60,446 nt of DNA, from NCBI GenBank assembly GCA_023150915.1, contig JAKLKA010000030.1, forward strand, positions 1 through 60,446, given 5' to 3'. Position 1 is the first letter of the stretch. Every line of letters starts with the position of its first letter. A program made the translations under genes and the position numbers. Origin of the DNA: Polyangiaceae bacterium. Lineage in GTDB: Bacteria > Myxococcota_A > Polyangia > Polyangiales > Polyangiaceae. Shown here piece by piece: positions 29,152 to 39,130 of this stretch. The notes below the pieces were generated by a model. The model was not told the DNA's origin. It did no database searches and worked only from the letters and a program-made list of their open reading frames with translations.

Positions 29152-30428
29152 CCCCGTTGCGAAGGGCCGCGGGCGTCGAGCTCGAAGCCGTGCTCCGACA
29201 GCTCGAGCGCCGGGGCGAGTCCGACCTGGCGCGGGTCGAGCCCGCCGTGCGCGACGTGCTGGCCGCGGTCCGCGCGGAAGGCGACGCCGCGGTGCTGCGC
29301 TACGTCGCACAGTTCGAACAGCGCCAGCCGGCCGAGCTCTTGATCCGCGACTATGGCGGCGAAAAGGCGCTGGCCTCGCTCCCGCCGCCGCTCGCTTCCG
29401 CGCTTTCCGAGGCCGCGGAGCGCATCGAGCGCTTCCACCGCCACCAGGCCGAGGGCAGCGCCAGCTTCGAGTACGAAGAGCACGGGGTCCGGCTGGGAAC
29501 CCGCGTCCGCCCCCTCGATCGGGTGGGCGTCTACGCGCCGGGCGGGAAGGCGCGCTACCCCTCGAGCGTGCTGATGTGCGCGGTCATTGCGCGCGTGGCG
29601 GGGGTGCGAGAGATCATCGTGGCGACTCCCGATGCGGCGCCCGAGGTGCGCGCGGCCTGCCACCTGGCCGGGGTCAGCGCGATCCTCGACGCCGGCGGCG
29701 CTCAGGCGGTCGCCGCGTTGGCCTACGGCACGGCGTCGGTACCCCGGGTCGACAAGATCGTGGGGCCCGGCAACATCTACGTCGCCGCCGCCAAGCGCCT
29801 GGTGTTCGGCGAGGTCGACATCGACAGCATCGCGGGTCCGAGCGAAATCCTGGTGATTGCCGACGACGGCGCCGATGCCGAGACGATCGCCGCCGATCTG
29901 CTCTCGCAGGCAGAGCACGACGAGGCAGCCTACCCACTTTTGGTGACCACCAGCGCCGAGCTGGTGGGTGCGGTGCAGGCCGCGCTCTCGCGTCAGCTGG
30001 CAACGCTGCCCCGGCGCGGCATTGCGAGCGCTGCGCTGCGCGACAACGGCTGGGCGCTGCTGGTCGGTGACCGCGACGCGCTGGTCGAAGTGGCCAACCG
30101 GCTTTCGGTCGAGCACGTCGCGCTGCACGTGCACGAGGCTCGCCAGCTCGCGAACCAGATCACCCACGCCGGGGCGTTGTTCGTCGGTGGCATGACCCCC
30201 GAGGCGGCGGGCGACTATGTCGCTGGCCCATCGCATGTGCTGCCCACCGGCGGCGCCGCACGCTACGGCTCACCCCTCGGGGTGTACGACTTCGTCGCCC
30301 GCACCTCGCTCATCGAGTACTCGGCCCAGGCCCTGGCCAGCGCCGGGCCGGCCATCCAGGCCCTGGCCCGCGCCGAGGGCCTCGAGGCCCACGCTCGGGC
30401 AGTATCGGTCCGGACTTCCAAGAGTTAG
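29148..30428 (+). CDS. hisD: Histidinol dehydrogenase
   Basis: 426 residues, the usual length. It catalyses the last two steps of histidine synthesis, oxidising L-histidinol to L-histidine with NAD and a bound zinc. Hallmarks are [19 protein letters not shown], the long conserved segment from [17 protein letters not shown] to [10 protein letters not shown], the zinc-ligand segment [14 protein letters not shown], and [18 protein letters not shown] near the C terminus. The GTG start overlaps the SUKH gene stop. No other his gene is next to it, so the pathway is dispersed. After its stop are a GC hairpin (30435-30450) and an inverted repeat (30467-30480). Confidence 0.96.
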   Translation: MTPLRRAAGVELEAVLRQLERRGESDLARVEPAVRDVLAAVRAEGDAAVLRYVAQFEQRQPAELLIRDYGGEKALASLPPPLASALSEAAERIERFHRHQAEGSASFEYEEHGVRLGTRVRPLDRVGVYAPGGKARYPSSVLMCAVIARVAGVREIIVATPDAAPEVRAACHLAGVSAILDAGGAQAVAALAYGTASVPRVDKIVGPGNIYVAAAKRLVFGEVDIDSIAGPSEILVIADDGADAETIAADLLSQAEHDEAAYPLLVTTSAELVGAVQAALSRQLATLPRRGIASAALRDNGWALLVGDRDALVEVANRLSVEHVALHVHEARQLANQITHAGALFVGGMTPEAAGDYVAGPSHVLPTGGAARYGSPLGVYDFVARTSLIEYSAQALASAGPAIQALARAEGLEAHARAVSVRTSKS

Positions 30429-30434
30429 GCGTTT

Positions 30435-30450
30435 CCGGCCTGCGGGCCGG
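30435..30450. terminator. Hairpin CCGGCC-TGCG-GGCCGG after hisD
   Basis: A perfect 6-bp GC stem with a TGCG loop, 7 nt past the hisD stop. No T-tract follows, so if it ends transcription it does so weakly or with Rho. Confidence 0.4.
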
Positions 30451-30466
30451 CACTGCCCCGTTGCGA

Positions 30467-30480
30467 GTTAGACCTCTAAC
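30467..30480. repeat. 14-bp inverted repeat GTTAGA-CC-TCTAAC
   Basis: An exact AT-rich palindrome in very GC-rich DNA, about 200 bp before the metalloprotease start. The half-site GAGTTAG also occurs at the hisD stop (30422-30428), a direct repeat. It may be an operator. Confidence 0.4.
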
Positions 30481-30685
30481 GGCTAGGGTGCGCGCGCTTT
30501 CGGCCCGGGTGAGCTCCAACAGCCAAGTCCGCGATATCCGCGGCGAAAAATCATGGCTTGGGACTTGCTTATGGGCCGCAGGCTCGCAGTTCGTTGACCG
30601 CTCGAGTGCCCTCTGCGCTCTGCACGGGACCCTCTAGCAGTCAGCGACCCCGAACTTCCCCGAGTGAACCTTGAAGGAGAGCAGC

Positions 30686-33600
30686 ATGAATAGGTGGACA
30701 CGACGGCTTCTGCAGGGGCTGTCACTGCTCGCGCTGGGCAGCGTGGGCTGCGCCGAAGAGCGCGATCCGATCAACCGGGTCCAGGCCGATGCGCTGGCGA
30801 AGTCGTTCTTCGTCGCCGACATCCAGGACCAGAACGACAACCCCGTGTTCTATTGGCGGAACTTCGTCGTCGACGGGACCGAAGCGCAGAGCATGGTGGG
30901 CATCGGCTCTTGGGGCGGGGTCGACAAGATCCGCTTCGAGATCACCGAGCACATGCTGTTCGCGCGCAAGGCGTACCCGATCTCGGACCACGCCGACGAC
31001 AAGGGGTACAACACGACCAACGGCACGCTGGTCGCGGCTTACCCGATCGTGAACCACTTCGACATCAAGCGGGACTACAACCCGCAGACCGGCGAAGAGC
31101 TGAACGTCATCAACGAGAACTCGAGCGACCGCCCCTGGTATCAGCGCGAGTACTTCCGCGTGGACTGGTCGACCAACATGGTCGAATCGCCCATGTGGAG
31201 CGACATGTTCAGCGGCAAGCTGTTCGGTGACGTGAAAGTCACCCCGATCGCGTACTACGTGAACGATCGGGCTCACGCCGACGCCCCGCACTTCTCGCCG
31301 AAAGAGGGCTACTTCGACGTCACCAACAAGTTCTTCGTCGAGCCCGAGCAGATGCAGTCGCCGTTCAGCGATCTGTCCGGCCAGATCCCGGCCTGCCTCT
31401 TGATCGGCTTCTACACCGGCACCGCCGTCAACAACTGCGACCCGCAAGAAGCCGTGGTCCGCAGCTCGTACTGGCGCGCCGACATGGTGCCGAGCGCCGC
31501 CGACTTCGAGCCGTTCGAGAACACCAAGGCGCACCTCGACATCGTGGGTAACCCCGGTGGTCTGGGCGACGCCTTCTCGGTCGGCATCGTGACCCCGCCG
31601 CGCGTCGATTGGGACCCGCAGTACGGGTACACCGACGAGCACATGAAGCGGTTCATGCACGTCCACAACATCTGGGTGCAGAGCCACCAGCTGCGCGGCA
31701 ACTGCTCCACCGACGCCGAGTGCAACGGCGGCGCCTGCCTGCCGGTCCCGGACGAGATGGGCAAGCCGACCTCGGCCAAGTCCTGCACCGTGCCCTGCAA
31801 CTACAAGGCGCGCGGCGACGGCGACGGCAACGGCACCGACCAGCAGTGCGAGAACGCCACGACCGGCTACGCCGGCAACCAGGGCTCGCAGTGCAGCGCC
31901 CGCAACTGGTGCACGCTTCCGTACCGCGACCGCAAGGTCAAGACGATGGCGTACTGGATGAACCGCGAGACCCCCGCGGAGCTCACCGATACGCTGGACG
32001 GCGCGGGCAACCCGGTCGTCCGCGGCGCCACCGAAGACCTGAGCTACAGCTGGAACCAGCTGATGAAGCACTCGGTGGCCAAGGCCCGCGAGGTCGAGTG
32101 TCGCCGCACCGGCGGCAACCGCGCCGACTGCTTCAACACCTACTTCGAGCAGGGCCAGACCGAGATGGTCAGCTTCGGTGGCTGGGGCCTCCAGCGCATC
32201 AAGCCGCTCGAGGACGAAGTGCTCGTCTCGTGCCACAACCCGGTACGCGCCTACGACCACAAGGTCTGCGGCGACCGCGGCGGGTCGTGCAAGAAGGACA
32301 GCGACTGCGGCTCGGACGAGGCGTGCGGCCCCACCGGCCTGTGCGGCTACAGCGCCCGCGTCGGCGACCTGCGTCACAACTTCACCTACTACTGGCCCTA
32401 CGCCTCTCGCGCTCCGTGGGGCGGCATCGCCAACTGGAACGCCGACCCCACCACCGGCATGATCATCGGCGCTGCCGCGACGACCATGGGCCGCTCCGCG
32501 ACCTACGCCGCTGCGATGGTCCGCGACATCATCATGGTGGCCAACGGTGAGCTCAAGTTCGAGGACATCACCAGCGGCACGCCGGCCACGCTCTACGAGC
32601 GCCGCCTGCAGAACGGGTATCAGCCCAGCCAGGCGCTGAGCCCCGAGCAGCTGAAGAGCCGCGTCGAGGCCGTGGACATGAAGCACGCCGCCGCGGCCAT
32701 CGGCCCCATCGACTCGGTGAAGAGCACGAACTTCCAGGAACGCTACGGCGCCATGCTGAAGCTCTTGCCGAAGACGGTCGCGGGCATCGGCCCGGCGTCG
32801 CCGTCGGCGCTACAGTACGAAGCCATCGCCGAGAAGGTCCGCGGGACCGAGTTCGAAGCTCAGCTCGTCGACAGCAACTGGCTGGTGGACGCCGCCGGCA
32901 TGGGACCGAACACCACCGTCAAAGACGTGATGGAATACGTCTCGCCGCTGCGCGGCATGGACGAAGGCCGCATGGGCGGGCTGCGCCAGCTGATCGACCT
33001 GAAGATGCAGTCCCGGGGCATCTGCTTCCCGGACATCTTCGCCGGGAACGTCGGCAACCTGGACGTGCAGGGCGTCGCCAAGTACTTCGCGGCGAAGTTC
33101 AACAACGACGCCATCAAGCAGATCCCCGGCTTCGAAGGCGCCGACGTCGGCACCCTCAGCAAGAAGCGCGCGGAGCTGATCTACAACCAGCTGTGGAAGG
33201 AGACCTTCAAGGGCATCGCCCTGCACGAGGTCGGCCACTCGCTGGGCATGCTCCACCAGTTCTCGTCCTCGTACGACTCGGCCAACTTCCTGCCGCAGTA
33301 CTGGCAGCTCCGCACTCAGGGCGGCAAGGCCACCAAGAGCTGCGACGGCAAGGCGCGGACGGGTGACACCTGGGCCGCGGGCAAGGACAGCTGCATGGGT
33401 CCGCGCTACCTCGACCCGGAGACCGACGAGGAAATGGGCCAGGGCGGCGAGTCCCGTCCGGGCATCGCCTACTTCGGCCACACCTCGACCATGGAGTACC
33501 AGAACGAGCGCTTCTTCGAGACCGTGGGCCTCGGCTCCTACGATCTGCACACCATGGGCCTGCTCTACGGCCGCGTGCTGCAGACCTTCGACGCCGACGC

Positions 33601-35332
33601 AATGCCGGTCCCGACCCAGGAGAGCTTCGCCTGGCGCAGCTGGTCGCAGCTGCCGGACCAGAACTACGTCTACTGGGAGAGCCCGACCTTCAAGGGCCAG
33701 AAGTTCATGCAGCCCATGCACTACACCGAGCAGGCTCGCCAGATGAAGGTCTTCGACCCCGGTCTGTGTCGGCCCGCTTCGCCGGAAGAGAAGGCGCACG
33801 CCGAGTGGCGCGTGGTCAATGGGCAGATCTGCACGCTCCCGGCCAAGGACTACGCGGCGGCGTTCGACTTCGAAGACGGTCTGCCGGCCGAGCGTCCGCA
33901 GTGGATGAGCCCGGAGTCGGACTCGATCCCGAAGTGGCGCGTCAACCCGGCCAGCAAGGGCTGGGCAGGCAACGTGCGCTGGCCCTACCGCTGGGGTGTG
34001 AGCTCGAACTCGTACCCGCACACCAACCCGAGCGACGCGGGCGCGGACATCTACGAGGTGGTGCAAGAGACGATCCGGAAGTTCAAGTACGGCTACCCGT
34101 TCCAGTACTTCCGTCGTCAGAACCGCGACTGGTACTACCGGACGCTTCCGTCCCGCGTGATCAGCGGCTTCTACGAGCGCCTGCGTGCGTTCCACTGGAG
34201 CATGGCGAACAGCAACGCCTGGCTCGGTAGCCTCGACCCGCAGTCAGCGGGGTTGATCGCCGGCTCGGACGATTGGTGGCGCCCGTACGTCGTGGCCGAG
34301 ACGGACATGTTCAATCACATCGCGTTGGCGCTGCTGCAGCCGCAGATCGGCGAGTACCGCCAGATGCTGAAGGACGTGGACAGCACCAAGGCCATGTTCG
34401 ATCCGGAAGGCTCGGACAAGTTCCCGCCGATGTTCGAGATCGACGCTTCGACGGGTCGCTTCATCGACCCGGACTTCGACAGCACCTCCAACGGTGGCGG
34501 TTCCTGGTCGTATCAAGACTGGGTCAATCACACCGGGTTCTCGGTGGAGAAGTCGGAAGCTGCGCGCGCCCTCACCGACGGTCGCGCGGTGTTCTCGACC
34601 ATCTCGCGCAAGAACTACCTCGACGGCCGCAACGTGAACATCAACTTCCGGACCGACATGCCCGATCAGCTCGACCGCCTCCTGGGCGGCCTGCTCTCGG
34701 GTGACTACGAGACCATCGCTCCGTACGTTCTCGCGAGCGACACGGACGATCCGGACGCCGACGGGCTGCCCAATCCGGAGGTTCACCCGTTCGATCTGAG
34801 CGGCGCGACCCCCACCCGGCCCGCCGGTGCTCAGCTGGTGTTCCCGAACCTCGGGTACAAGCAGACCCTGGGTACCTTGGTGTTCGCCCACATCTATGCC
34901 CGCTTGAACGGCGACCTTGGGCTCGCCAACAAGATGCGCATGTGGGTCGACGGGCTGAGCGGCGAGATCAAGATCCCGGACGCCCAGCAGGCTCGCTTCA
35001 CCAACCCGGAGAGCGGCTACACCTACATCGGCAGGAAGTTCGGCCCCCAGACGGTCGACGGCAAGACCATCGACAAGGGCATTGCCTCGCGCATGATCGC
35101 CCGAGCCAACCTGCTGCTCGCGTTGGTGTACGAGACCAGCGGCACCGACACCTTTGGCGCTCCGATCGTCGTCACCGACGCGAACGGCCAGCCGAAGATG
35201 AAGGCCAACGCCGCTGACTCGGACATCAAGGCGTTGCGTGACTGGGTCGGCACGATGGACGCCACCGTCCAGATCGGCAACCTGGTCGGCTACGGTCCGT
35301 TCTACGGCCTGGGCAGCGTCGACTGGGAGTGA
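30686..35332 (+). CDS. Giant lipoprotein zinc metalloprotease (metzincin)
   Basis: 1548 residues. A signal peptide ends in a lipobox (SVGC), so the mature protein is lipid-anchored at the envelope. The zinc site reads HEVGHSLGMLH with His847, Glu848, His851 and His857, and a metzincin-type Met-turn follows at Met936 in STMEYQ. Two Cys-rich insertions, about residues 337-415 and 528-556, with CSTDAECNGGAC and CKKDSDCGSDEAC, look like small disulfide modules. Large N- and C-terminal regions are mostly unrecognised; an Asp-rich DTDDPDADGLPNPE near 1352 resembles a single calcium-type loop. It is a single-gene unit with a strong ribosome binding site (AAGGAG) and an intrinsic terminator. It may digest prey or matrix proteins, but no substrate is evident. 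Confidence 0.85.
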   Translation: MNRWTRRLLQGLSLLALGSVGCAEERDPINRVQADALAKSFFVADIQDQNDNPVFYWRNFVVDGTEAQSMVGIGSWGGVDKIRFEITEHMLFARKAYPISDHADDKGYNTTNGTLVAAYPIVNHFDIKRDYNPQTGEELNVINENSSDRPWYQREYFRVDWSTNMVESPMWSDMFSGKLFGDVKVTPIAYYVNDRAHADAPHFSPKEGYFDVTNKFFVEPEQMQSPFSDLSGQIPACLLIGFYTGTAVNNCDPQEAVVRSSYWRADMVPSAADFEPFENTKAHLDIVGNPGGLGDAFSVGIVTPPRVDWDPQYGYTDEHMKRFMHVHNIWVQSHQLRGNCSTDAECNGGACLPVPDEMGKPTSAKSCTVPCNYKARGDGDGNGTDQQCENATTGYAGNQGSQCSARNWCTLPYRDRKVKTMAYWMNRETPAELTDTLDGAGNPVVRGATEDLSYSWNQLMKHSVAKAREVECRRTGGNRADCFNTYFEQGQTEMVSFGGWGLQRIKPLEDEVLVSCHNPVRAYDHKVCGDRGGSCKKDSDCGSDEACGPTGLCGYSARVGDLRHNFTYYWPYASRAPWGGIANWNADPTTGMIIGAAATTMGRSATYAAAMVRDIIMVANGELKFEDITSGTPATLYERRLQNGYQPSQALSPEQLKSRVEAVDMKHAAAAIGPIDSVKSTNFQERYGAMLKLLPKTVAGIGPASPSALQYEAIAEKVRGTEFEAQLVDSNWLVDAAGMGPNTTVKDVMEYVSPLRGMDEGRMGGLRQLIDLKMQSRGICFPDIFAGNVGNLDVQGVAKYFAAKFNNDAIKQIPGFEGADVGTLSKKRAELIYNQLWKETFKGIALHEVGHSLGMLHQFSSSYDSANFLPQYWQLRTQGGKATKSCDGKARTGDTWAAGKDSCMGPRYLDPETDEEMGQGGESRPGIAYFGHTSTMEYQNERFFETVGLGSYDLHTMGLLYGRVLQTFDADAMPVPTQESFAWRSWSQLPDQNYVYWESPTFKGQKFMQPMHYTEQARQMKVFDPGLCRPASPEEKAHAEWRVVNGQICTLPAKDYAAAFDFEDGLPAERPQWMSPESDSIPKWRVNPASKGWAGNVRWPYRWGVSSNSYPHTNPSDAGADIYEVVQETIRKFKYGYPFQYFRRQNRDWYYRTLPSRVISGFYERLRAFHWSMANSNAWLGSLDPQSAGLIAGSDDWWRPYVVAETDMFNHIALALLQPQIGEYRQMLKDVDSTKAMFDPEGSDKFPPMFEIDASTGRFIDPDFDSTSNGGGSWSYQDWVNHTGFSVEKSEAARALTDGRAVFSTISRKNYLDGRNVNINFRTDMPDQLDRLLGGLLSGDYETIAPYVLASDTDDPDADGLPNPEVHPFDLSGATPTRPAGAQLVFPNLGYKQTLGTLVFAHIYARLNGDLGLANKMRMWVDGLSGEIKIPDAQQARFTNPESGYTYIGRKFGPQTVDGKTIDKGIASRMIARANLLLALVYETSGTDTFGAPIVVTDANGQPKMKANAADSDIKALRDWVGTMDATVQIGNLVGYGPFYGLGSVDWE

Positions 35333-35356
35333 TCGGGTAGCTCGACCCGCACGACG

Positions 35357-35390
35357 GGCCCGGTGCGAAAGCGCCGGGCCTTCGTGTTTT
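35357..35390 (+). terminator. Intrinsic terminator of the metalloprotease gene
   Basis: A 10-bp stem (one G-T pair) with a GAAA tetraloop, 35357-35380, followed by TTCGTGTTTT. It is the clearest Rho-independent terminator in the window and lies 24 nt after the stop codon. Confidence 0.85.
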
Positions 35391-35485
35391 GTGGGCATGC
35401 GCTCCGACGGTCTCGGCAGGTCCGCACGAGCAGCAGCCTGCGGGGCGGCGCTGCGCGCTGGCTTGCGCTCCGCACTGCCGGCGGC

Positions 35486-36448
35486 TCAGGGAATGTCAGC
35501 CAGATACCCGCGCTTCATCAGCGACTTCAGGATCTCGGCCGTCTGAAGATCGGTGACGGCCGTGCGATCGAAGAGGGCAGCGATCGACGAGGAATTCAGC
35601 GCGAGCTGCAAGACGTCGAGGTGCGTCGGCTCGAGCTCGTGCAGCGGCGCTTCCAGCGGAGTGCGAAGCTGCAAGCGATGCTCGAGCGGCGGCAGCTCGT
35701 CGAGCAGGCGGTTGAGCTCGTCTTGCTGGCGGAAGCCCTCCATCAGCAAGCTCTGCACGCTGGCGTTCCATGGGTTCTCGGGCTCCTCGGCCGCGGGCGG
35801 ATCGAGCTCGAACACGCCGCTCTGCCAGGCCAGCATCCGGTACGCCGCCTTCGGGGCCGAGAGTTGCGGCATGCCCTCGATGGCCGCATGAGAAACCAAC
35901 CCCTGATTCAGGTACACCCGCCCGGTCAGGGTTTCGGTTCGGATCACGAGCACGCCGTTCTTCTTGGAAGTGCCGAACAGCTGAAGCAGGTCGGGCAACG
36001 GGATCTCTTCGATGTTCCCGGTCATCCGCGGTGCCTCGCCCATCACCGTGCGGTGCTGAAGCGTGGGCGCGGGGCGCCGCGCGGCACCGGAGCCTTCGGT
36101 CCGAGTCGCGTCGACCGGGACCGAGACGACCTTCAAGATGCTCGTGCCCACCAGGACGCGATCGCCCTCGCGCAGGGTCGCCTGCTGGATCTTCTCGCCG
36201 TTGACGAACGTCCCGTTGGTCGAGCCAAGATCCTCGATGGTGATCACCCCACCGCTCATCGTGATCTGGGCATGGCGCCGCGACACCATCTCTTCGACCA
36301 GCACCATGTCGAGATCGCTGGAGCGCCCGATCACGATTTGGCGTCCCTCTTCGAGCGGATACTCCCCCCCTTGGTACTTGCCGGAGATGAACCGGAGCGC
36401 GAGGCGAGTGGGACCGCCGGCAGGAGAATTCGCGAGTCTATCGGGCAT
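35486..36448 (-). CDS. FHA and DUF4388 domain signalling protein
   Basis: 320 residues from ATG 36448. An N-terminal FHA domain (about 15-105) has GRSSDLDM, SRRHAQ and GSTNGTFVNG, the phosphothreonine-binding signature. From ~140 a DUF4388-like domain follows (GNIEEIPLPDLLQLFGTSKKNGVLVI, in part), a region frequent in deltaproteobacterial and myxobacterial gliding and signalling proteins. FHA domains read Ser/Thr kinase output, so one of the kinases in this genome is a likely upstream partner. A longer start at 36517 is possible, but the FHA fold begins soon after ATG 36448. It is 187 nt downstream of the histidine kinase gene. Confidence 0.85.
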   Translation of the reverse strand: MPDRLANSPAGGPTRLALRFISGKYQGGEYPLEEGRQIVIGRSSDLDMVLVEEMVSRRHAQITMSGGVITIEDLGSTNGTFVNGEKIQQATLREGDRVLVGTSILKVVSVPVDATRTEGSGAARRPAPTLQHRTVMGEAPRMTGNIEEIPLPDLLQLFGTSKKNGVLVIRTETLTGRVYLNQGLVSHAAIEGMPQLSAPKAAYRMLAWQSGVFELDPPAAEEPENPWNASVQSLLMEGFRQQDELNRLLDELPPLEHRLQLRTPLEAPLHELEPTHLDVLQLALNSSSIAALFDRTAVTDLQTAEILKSLMKRGYLADIP

Positions 36449-36635
36449 CACGGTTGGCAGCCCTCGGACACGCCAACCGGACGGGGGGGCGTACCCGTGG
36501 ATGAGTAGGGTCCACAAAAAGATAGGGCCTGCGAGAAGATAGGGTCAAGCAAGCCGCCAAGATCTGCCGCTTTGGCCCCCCCTGGCCTCGGGGAACCGCG
36601 GCGGGCGACCCCGCCGGCCCGCCGTCCCGGACCGC

Positions 36636-38759
36636 TCAAGCCGGTTCCACCCCCGGGGTGCCGGGGGCGGTCGCGAGGCCGGTGGCCCCCGGCAGCGGGG
36701 TGGTCAGCTCGATCCCCGCCGGGAGGACGACGGAGAAGGTCGACCCCGCGCCGGGCTGCGAGACGACCTCGATCCGCCCCCCCCACTCTTCGACCAAGCG
36801 CTGGCTGATGGCCAGGCCGAGCCCCGTGCCCTTCTCTTTGGTGGTGAAGAACGGCACGAACAGGCTCTTCAGCACCTGCGGGGTTATCCCGGTGCCGTGA
36901 TCGCGCACGGCGATCTCGATGCACTCGTTCTTGCCGGGGCCCCCGGGACGGCAGCGGGTGGAGACGCTGACCCCGCCGCCCTTGCCCGAGGTCGCCTGGA
37001 GCGCGTTCTGCACCAGGTTCATCAGCACCTGCCGCAGCTGCTCGGCATCGGCGCGCACCAGGGGCAACCCGTCGCCCAGCTCCACCGTCACGTCGTGGTC
37101 GGAGTGCTGGGCCGACGAGAGCACCTGCAGCGTGCGCCGAACGACGGCGTTCACGTCCACCGCGCCGGGGTTCCCCTTCGAAGGCCGGGCATAGTCGAGC
37201 ACCGACCCGACCACGCGGTCGAGCCGATCGACTTCCTCGAGGATGATCCCCAGGAACTCTTTGGAGTGCGGGTCGGTCACGGTGCCCTCTTCGGGTTCGG
37301 CGAGCAGCTGGGCCGCGCCCTTGATGGCCCCAAGCGGGTTCTTCACCTCGTGCGCCAGACCGGCCGCCATCTGGCCGAGCGCCGCCAGCCGGTCGCGCTC
37401 TTGCATGCGCCGATATTGCTGCGAGTTCTCGATCACGACCGACATCTGAACGCAGAGCGCCTCGAGCAAGGCAACGTCCTCGCTACTGAATGCGTCCGAC
37501 ACGCGGTCGTCCACCACCAGCAAGACCCCGACCACGGCTTCGCTCTCACCCCGTACCGCCAGGCAAACGCCGTTCTTGTACGGGCCGAGCACTTCGGCCG
37601 CGGCCAGCACGCGCTCATCGGCCTCGAGCGCCAGCGTCTGGCCGCCGCGGCGCCGCTCGATCACGCCGTGGCGAATCAACTCGAGTGGCACCGACGCCTT
37701 GGAGCCCAGGCGGTCCAGCAAGGGCCGGGCCGTGGCCGAATCGATGCGCGGAGGCGGCGTGGGGCCGAAAGCCTGACCCAGCTCGAAATCCGGGCCGGTC
37801 GGATCGCGGAGATAGAGCGCAGCCGCAGTGGCTCGCCGCGACGCTTCGATGGCCGAGAGCGCAACCTGCATCATCTCTCGGGTCTCGAGGACGTGCGCGA
37901 GCTGCTGCCGAGCCTTGGCGATGGCGCGGTCCAGATCGACACGCTCGCTGAAGAACGCCAGGTGAATGTATTGCTCGACCTTGTCCCGCAGCGGATCGAA
38001 GAGCACCAAGATGACGATCGCGGCGAGAATCGCGTTCAAGTACATGGTGGAGAAGCCGCCCACCAGCACCACGAAGACGTAGAAGATCCCGGCCAGGGTG
38101 AAGGCGAGCGCCGTGGACACCAGCAACCGGCCGAGGATGTCGTAGAGGTCGACCAGCCGCTCGCGAATCATCGACTCGGCCAGGATGAACAGGAAGACGA
38201 TGCTGAGCACGCCGCCCACGGGCGGCAAGGGGGCACCCACGAACCAGAGGAAGTCTGCCAGGGTGAAGACCGCTGCCAACGCTCCCACGACGACCAGGAA
38301 ACGAACGCGTTGCTGGGTTGCCCGCGAGCGACTGCGCTCGCCGCGGAGGGCCAACGACCAGAGCCCGGCCGAGATCAACCCGAACACGTACAGCATGACG
38401 GCCCCGCGCACGAGGCCGTGCTTGTGCTCGGGCGAGAGCACCAGCACCATCATCGGGACCATCAGCACGCCGGCGACACGCAGCAGGGTCGAGCGCTTGT
38501 CGCGCTGCGGCACCAACACCTCGAAGAGGTGAACCGCGAACTGCGGCAGCAGCACCGCGAGCACCGCGGTGAAGCGCACCCAGACCTCGGACCGGACGAA
38601 GTGATACGCCCACTGCGTGACGTACCAGAGGCCGATATCGGCGGCGAAAGCGGCGAAGTACAGGTGAGCGCGGCGGCGGCGGCCGCGGAGCAGGATCGAC
38701 ACCGCGATGGCCAACGCAAGCGCGCCGCAGAACAGCGAGGTACGCGTACGAAGATCCAC
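36636..38759 (-). CDS. Multi-pass membrane histidine kinase with GAF domain
   Basis: 707 residues from GTG 38759. About eight hydrophobic segments fill residues 1-250, in the style of the N-terminal 7TM sensor modules of PrsK-like kinases. A GAF domain (about 285-455) contains RVSDAFSSEDVALLEALC. The transmitter has AAGLAHEVKNPLGAIKG with His470, LMNLVQNALQAT, RDHGTGI and GTGLGLAISQRLVEEWGG. No response regulator is adjacent. The C-terminal ~30 residues are Pro/Gly-rich and not conserved-looking. Signal and target are unknown. Upstream the start codon is not preceded by a clear ribosome binding site. Confidence 0.88.
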   Translation of the reverse strand: MDLRTRTSLFCGALALAIAVSILLRGRRRRAHLYFAAFAADIGLWYVTQWAYHFVRSEVWVRFTAVLAVLLPQFAVHLFEVLVPQRDKRSTLLRVAGVLMVPMMVLVLSPEHKHGLVRGAVMLYVFGLISAGLWSLALRGERSRSRATQQRVRFLVVVGALAAVFTLADFLWFVGAPLPPVGGVLSIVFLFILAESMIRERLVDLYDILGRLLVSTALAFTLAGIFYVFVVLVGGFSTMYLNAILAAIVILVLFDPLRDKVEQYIHLAFFSERVDLDRAIAKARQQLAHVLETREMMQVALSAIEASRRATAAALYLRDPTGPDFELGQAFGPTPPPRIDSATARPLLDRLGSKASVPLELIRHGVIERRRGGQTLALEADERVLAAAEVLGPYKNGVCLAVRGESEAVVGVLLVVDDRVSDAFSSEDVALLEALCVQMSVVIENSQQYRRMQERDRLAALGQMAAGLAHEVKNPLGAIKGAAQLLAEPEEGTVTDPHSKEFLGIILEEVDRLDRVVGSVLDYARPSKGNPGAVDVNAVVRRTLQVLSSAQHSDHDVTVELGDGLPLVRADAEQLRQVLMNLVQNALQATSGKGGGVSVSTRCRPGGPGKNECIEIAVRDHGTGITPQVLKSLFVPFFTTKEKGTGLGLAISQRLVEEWGGRIEVVSQPGAGSTFSVVLPAGIELTTPLPGATGLATAPGTPGVEPA

Positions 38760-39130
38760 GCGCTTTCTAGCCTCGACTTGCGCACTTCCGCGTCGCGAAG
38801 AACCCGCTGCGATGCGGTTCCTTCGACGTCATGCGCGAGGTGTGACCTGCAAGACGGTCGCGACTCGACCCATGCACGAGGAGGCACCCGCCGGCTCCGC
38901 CGGTTGCTTCCGTGGGTTTTCGCCACTCGGGTGATCGCGATCGGATCATGGCAAGACTGCCCAAGTCGAGTCTAGCCTACACCGCCACTGCCGCCGCGGC
39001 CGCCCAATCCCACGGGACTCACGGCTGCCGGCGCGGCCCTTTTCGAAGCATCGGCTGCGCCGCCCTCGAAAACCGGTGTCCGGGCGTCGTGGGCGCTCCG
39101 CCTTCCAACGCTCGGCTCGGAGACCCCCGC
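38760..39130. other. 371-bp gap with no supported gene
   Basis: Between the lipoprotein stop and the histidine kinase start. I see no credible coding frame, no clear promoter boxes, and only a weak 5-bp hairpin (CCGGC-TCC-GCCGG, about 38891-38903). Open frames here are antisense shadows of the neighbouring genes. Confidence 0.6.

Larger units (their letters stand above)
30429..30685 (+). promoter_or_regulatory. Leader region of the giant metalloprotease gene
   Basis: 257 bp without a gene. It holds the hisD hairpin, the GTTAGA inverted repeat, and a perfect ribosome binding site AAGGAG at 30674-30679, 6 nt before the ATG at 30686. I found no convincing promoter; TTGACC at 30594 has no good -10 partner 16-18 nt away. 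Unlike many genes in this window, this one has a long leader and a strong ribosome binding site. Confidence 0.5.

Noticed and set aside
30445-30465. Possible sigma-54 promoter (GG ... GC) after hisD
   Set aside because: The spacing between GG and GC is 12 nt, not the required 10, and it sits in a hairpin.
30722-32686. A 654-residue minus-strand frame opposite the metalloprotease
   Set aside because: Antisense shadow; the plus strand has a lipobox, a metzincin site and a ribosome binding site.
38891-38903. Hairpin CCGGC-TCC-GCCGG as terminator
   Set aside because: Only a 5-bp stem, and the nearest T-run is too far away.
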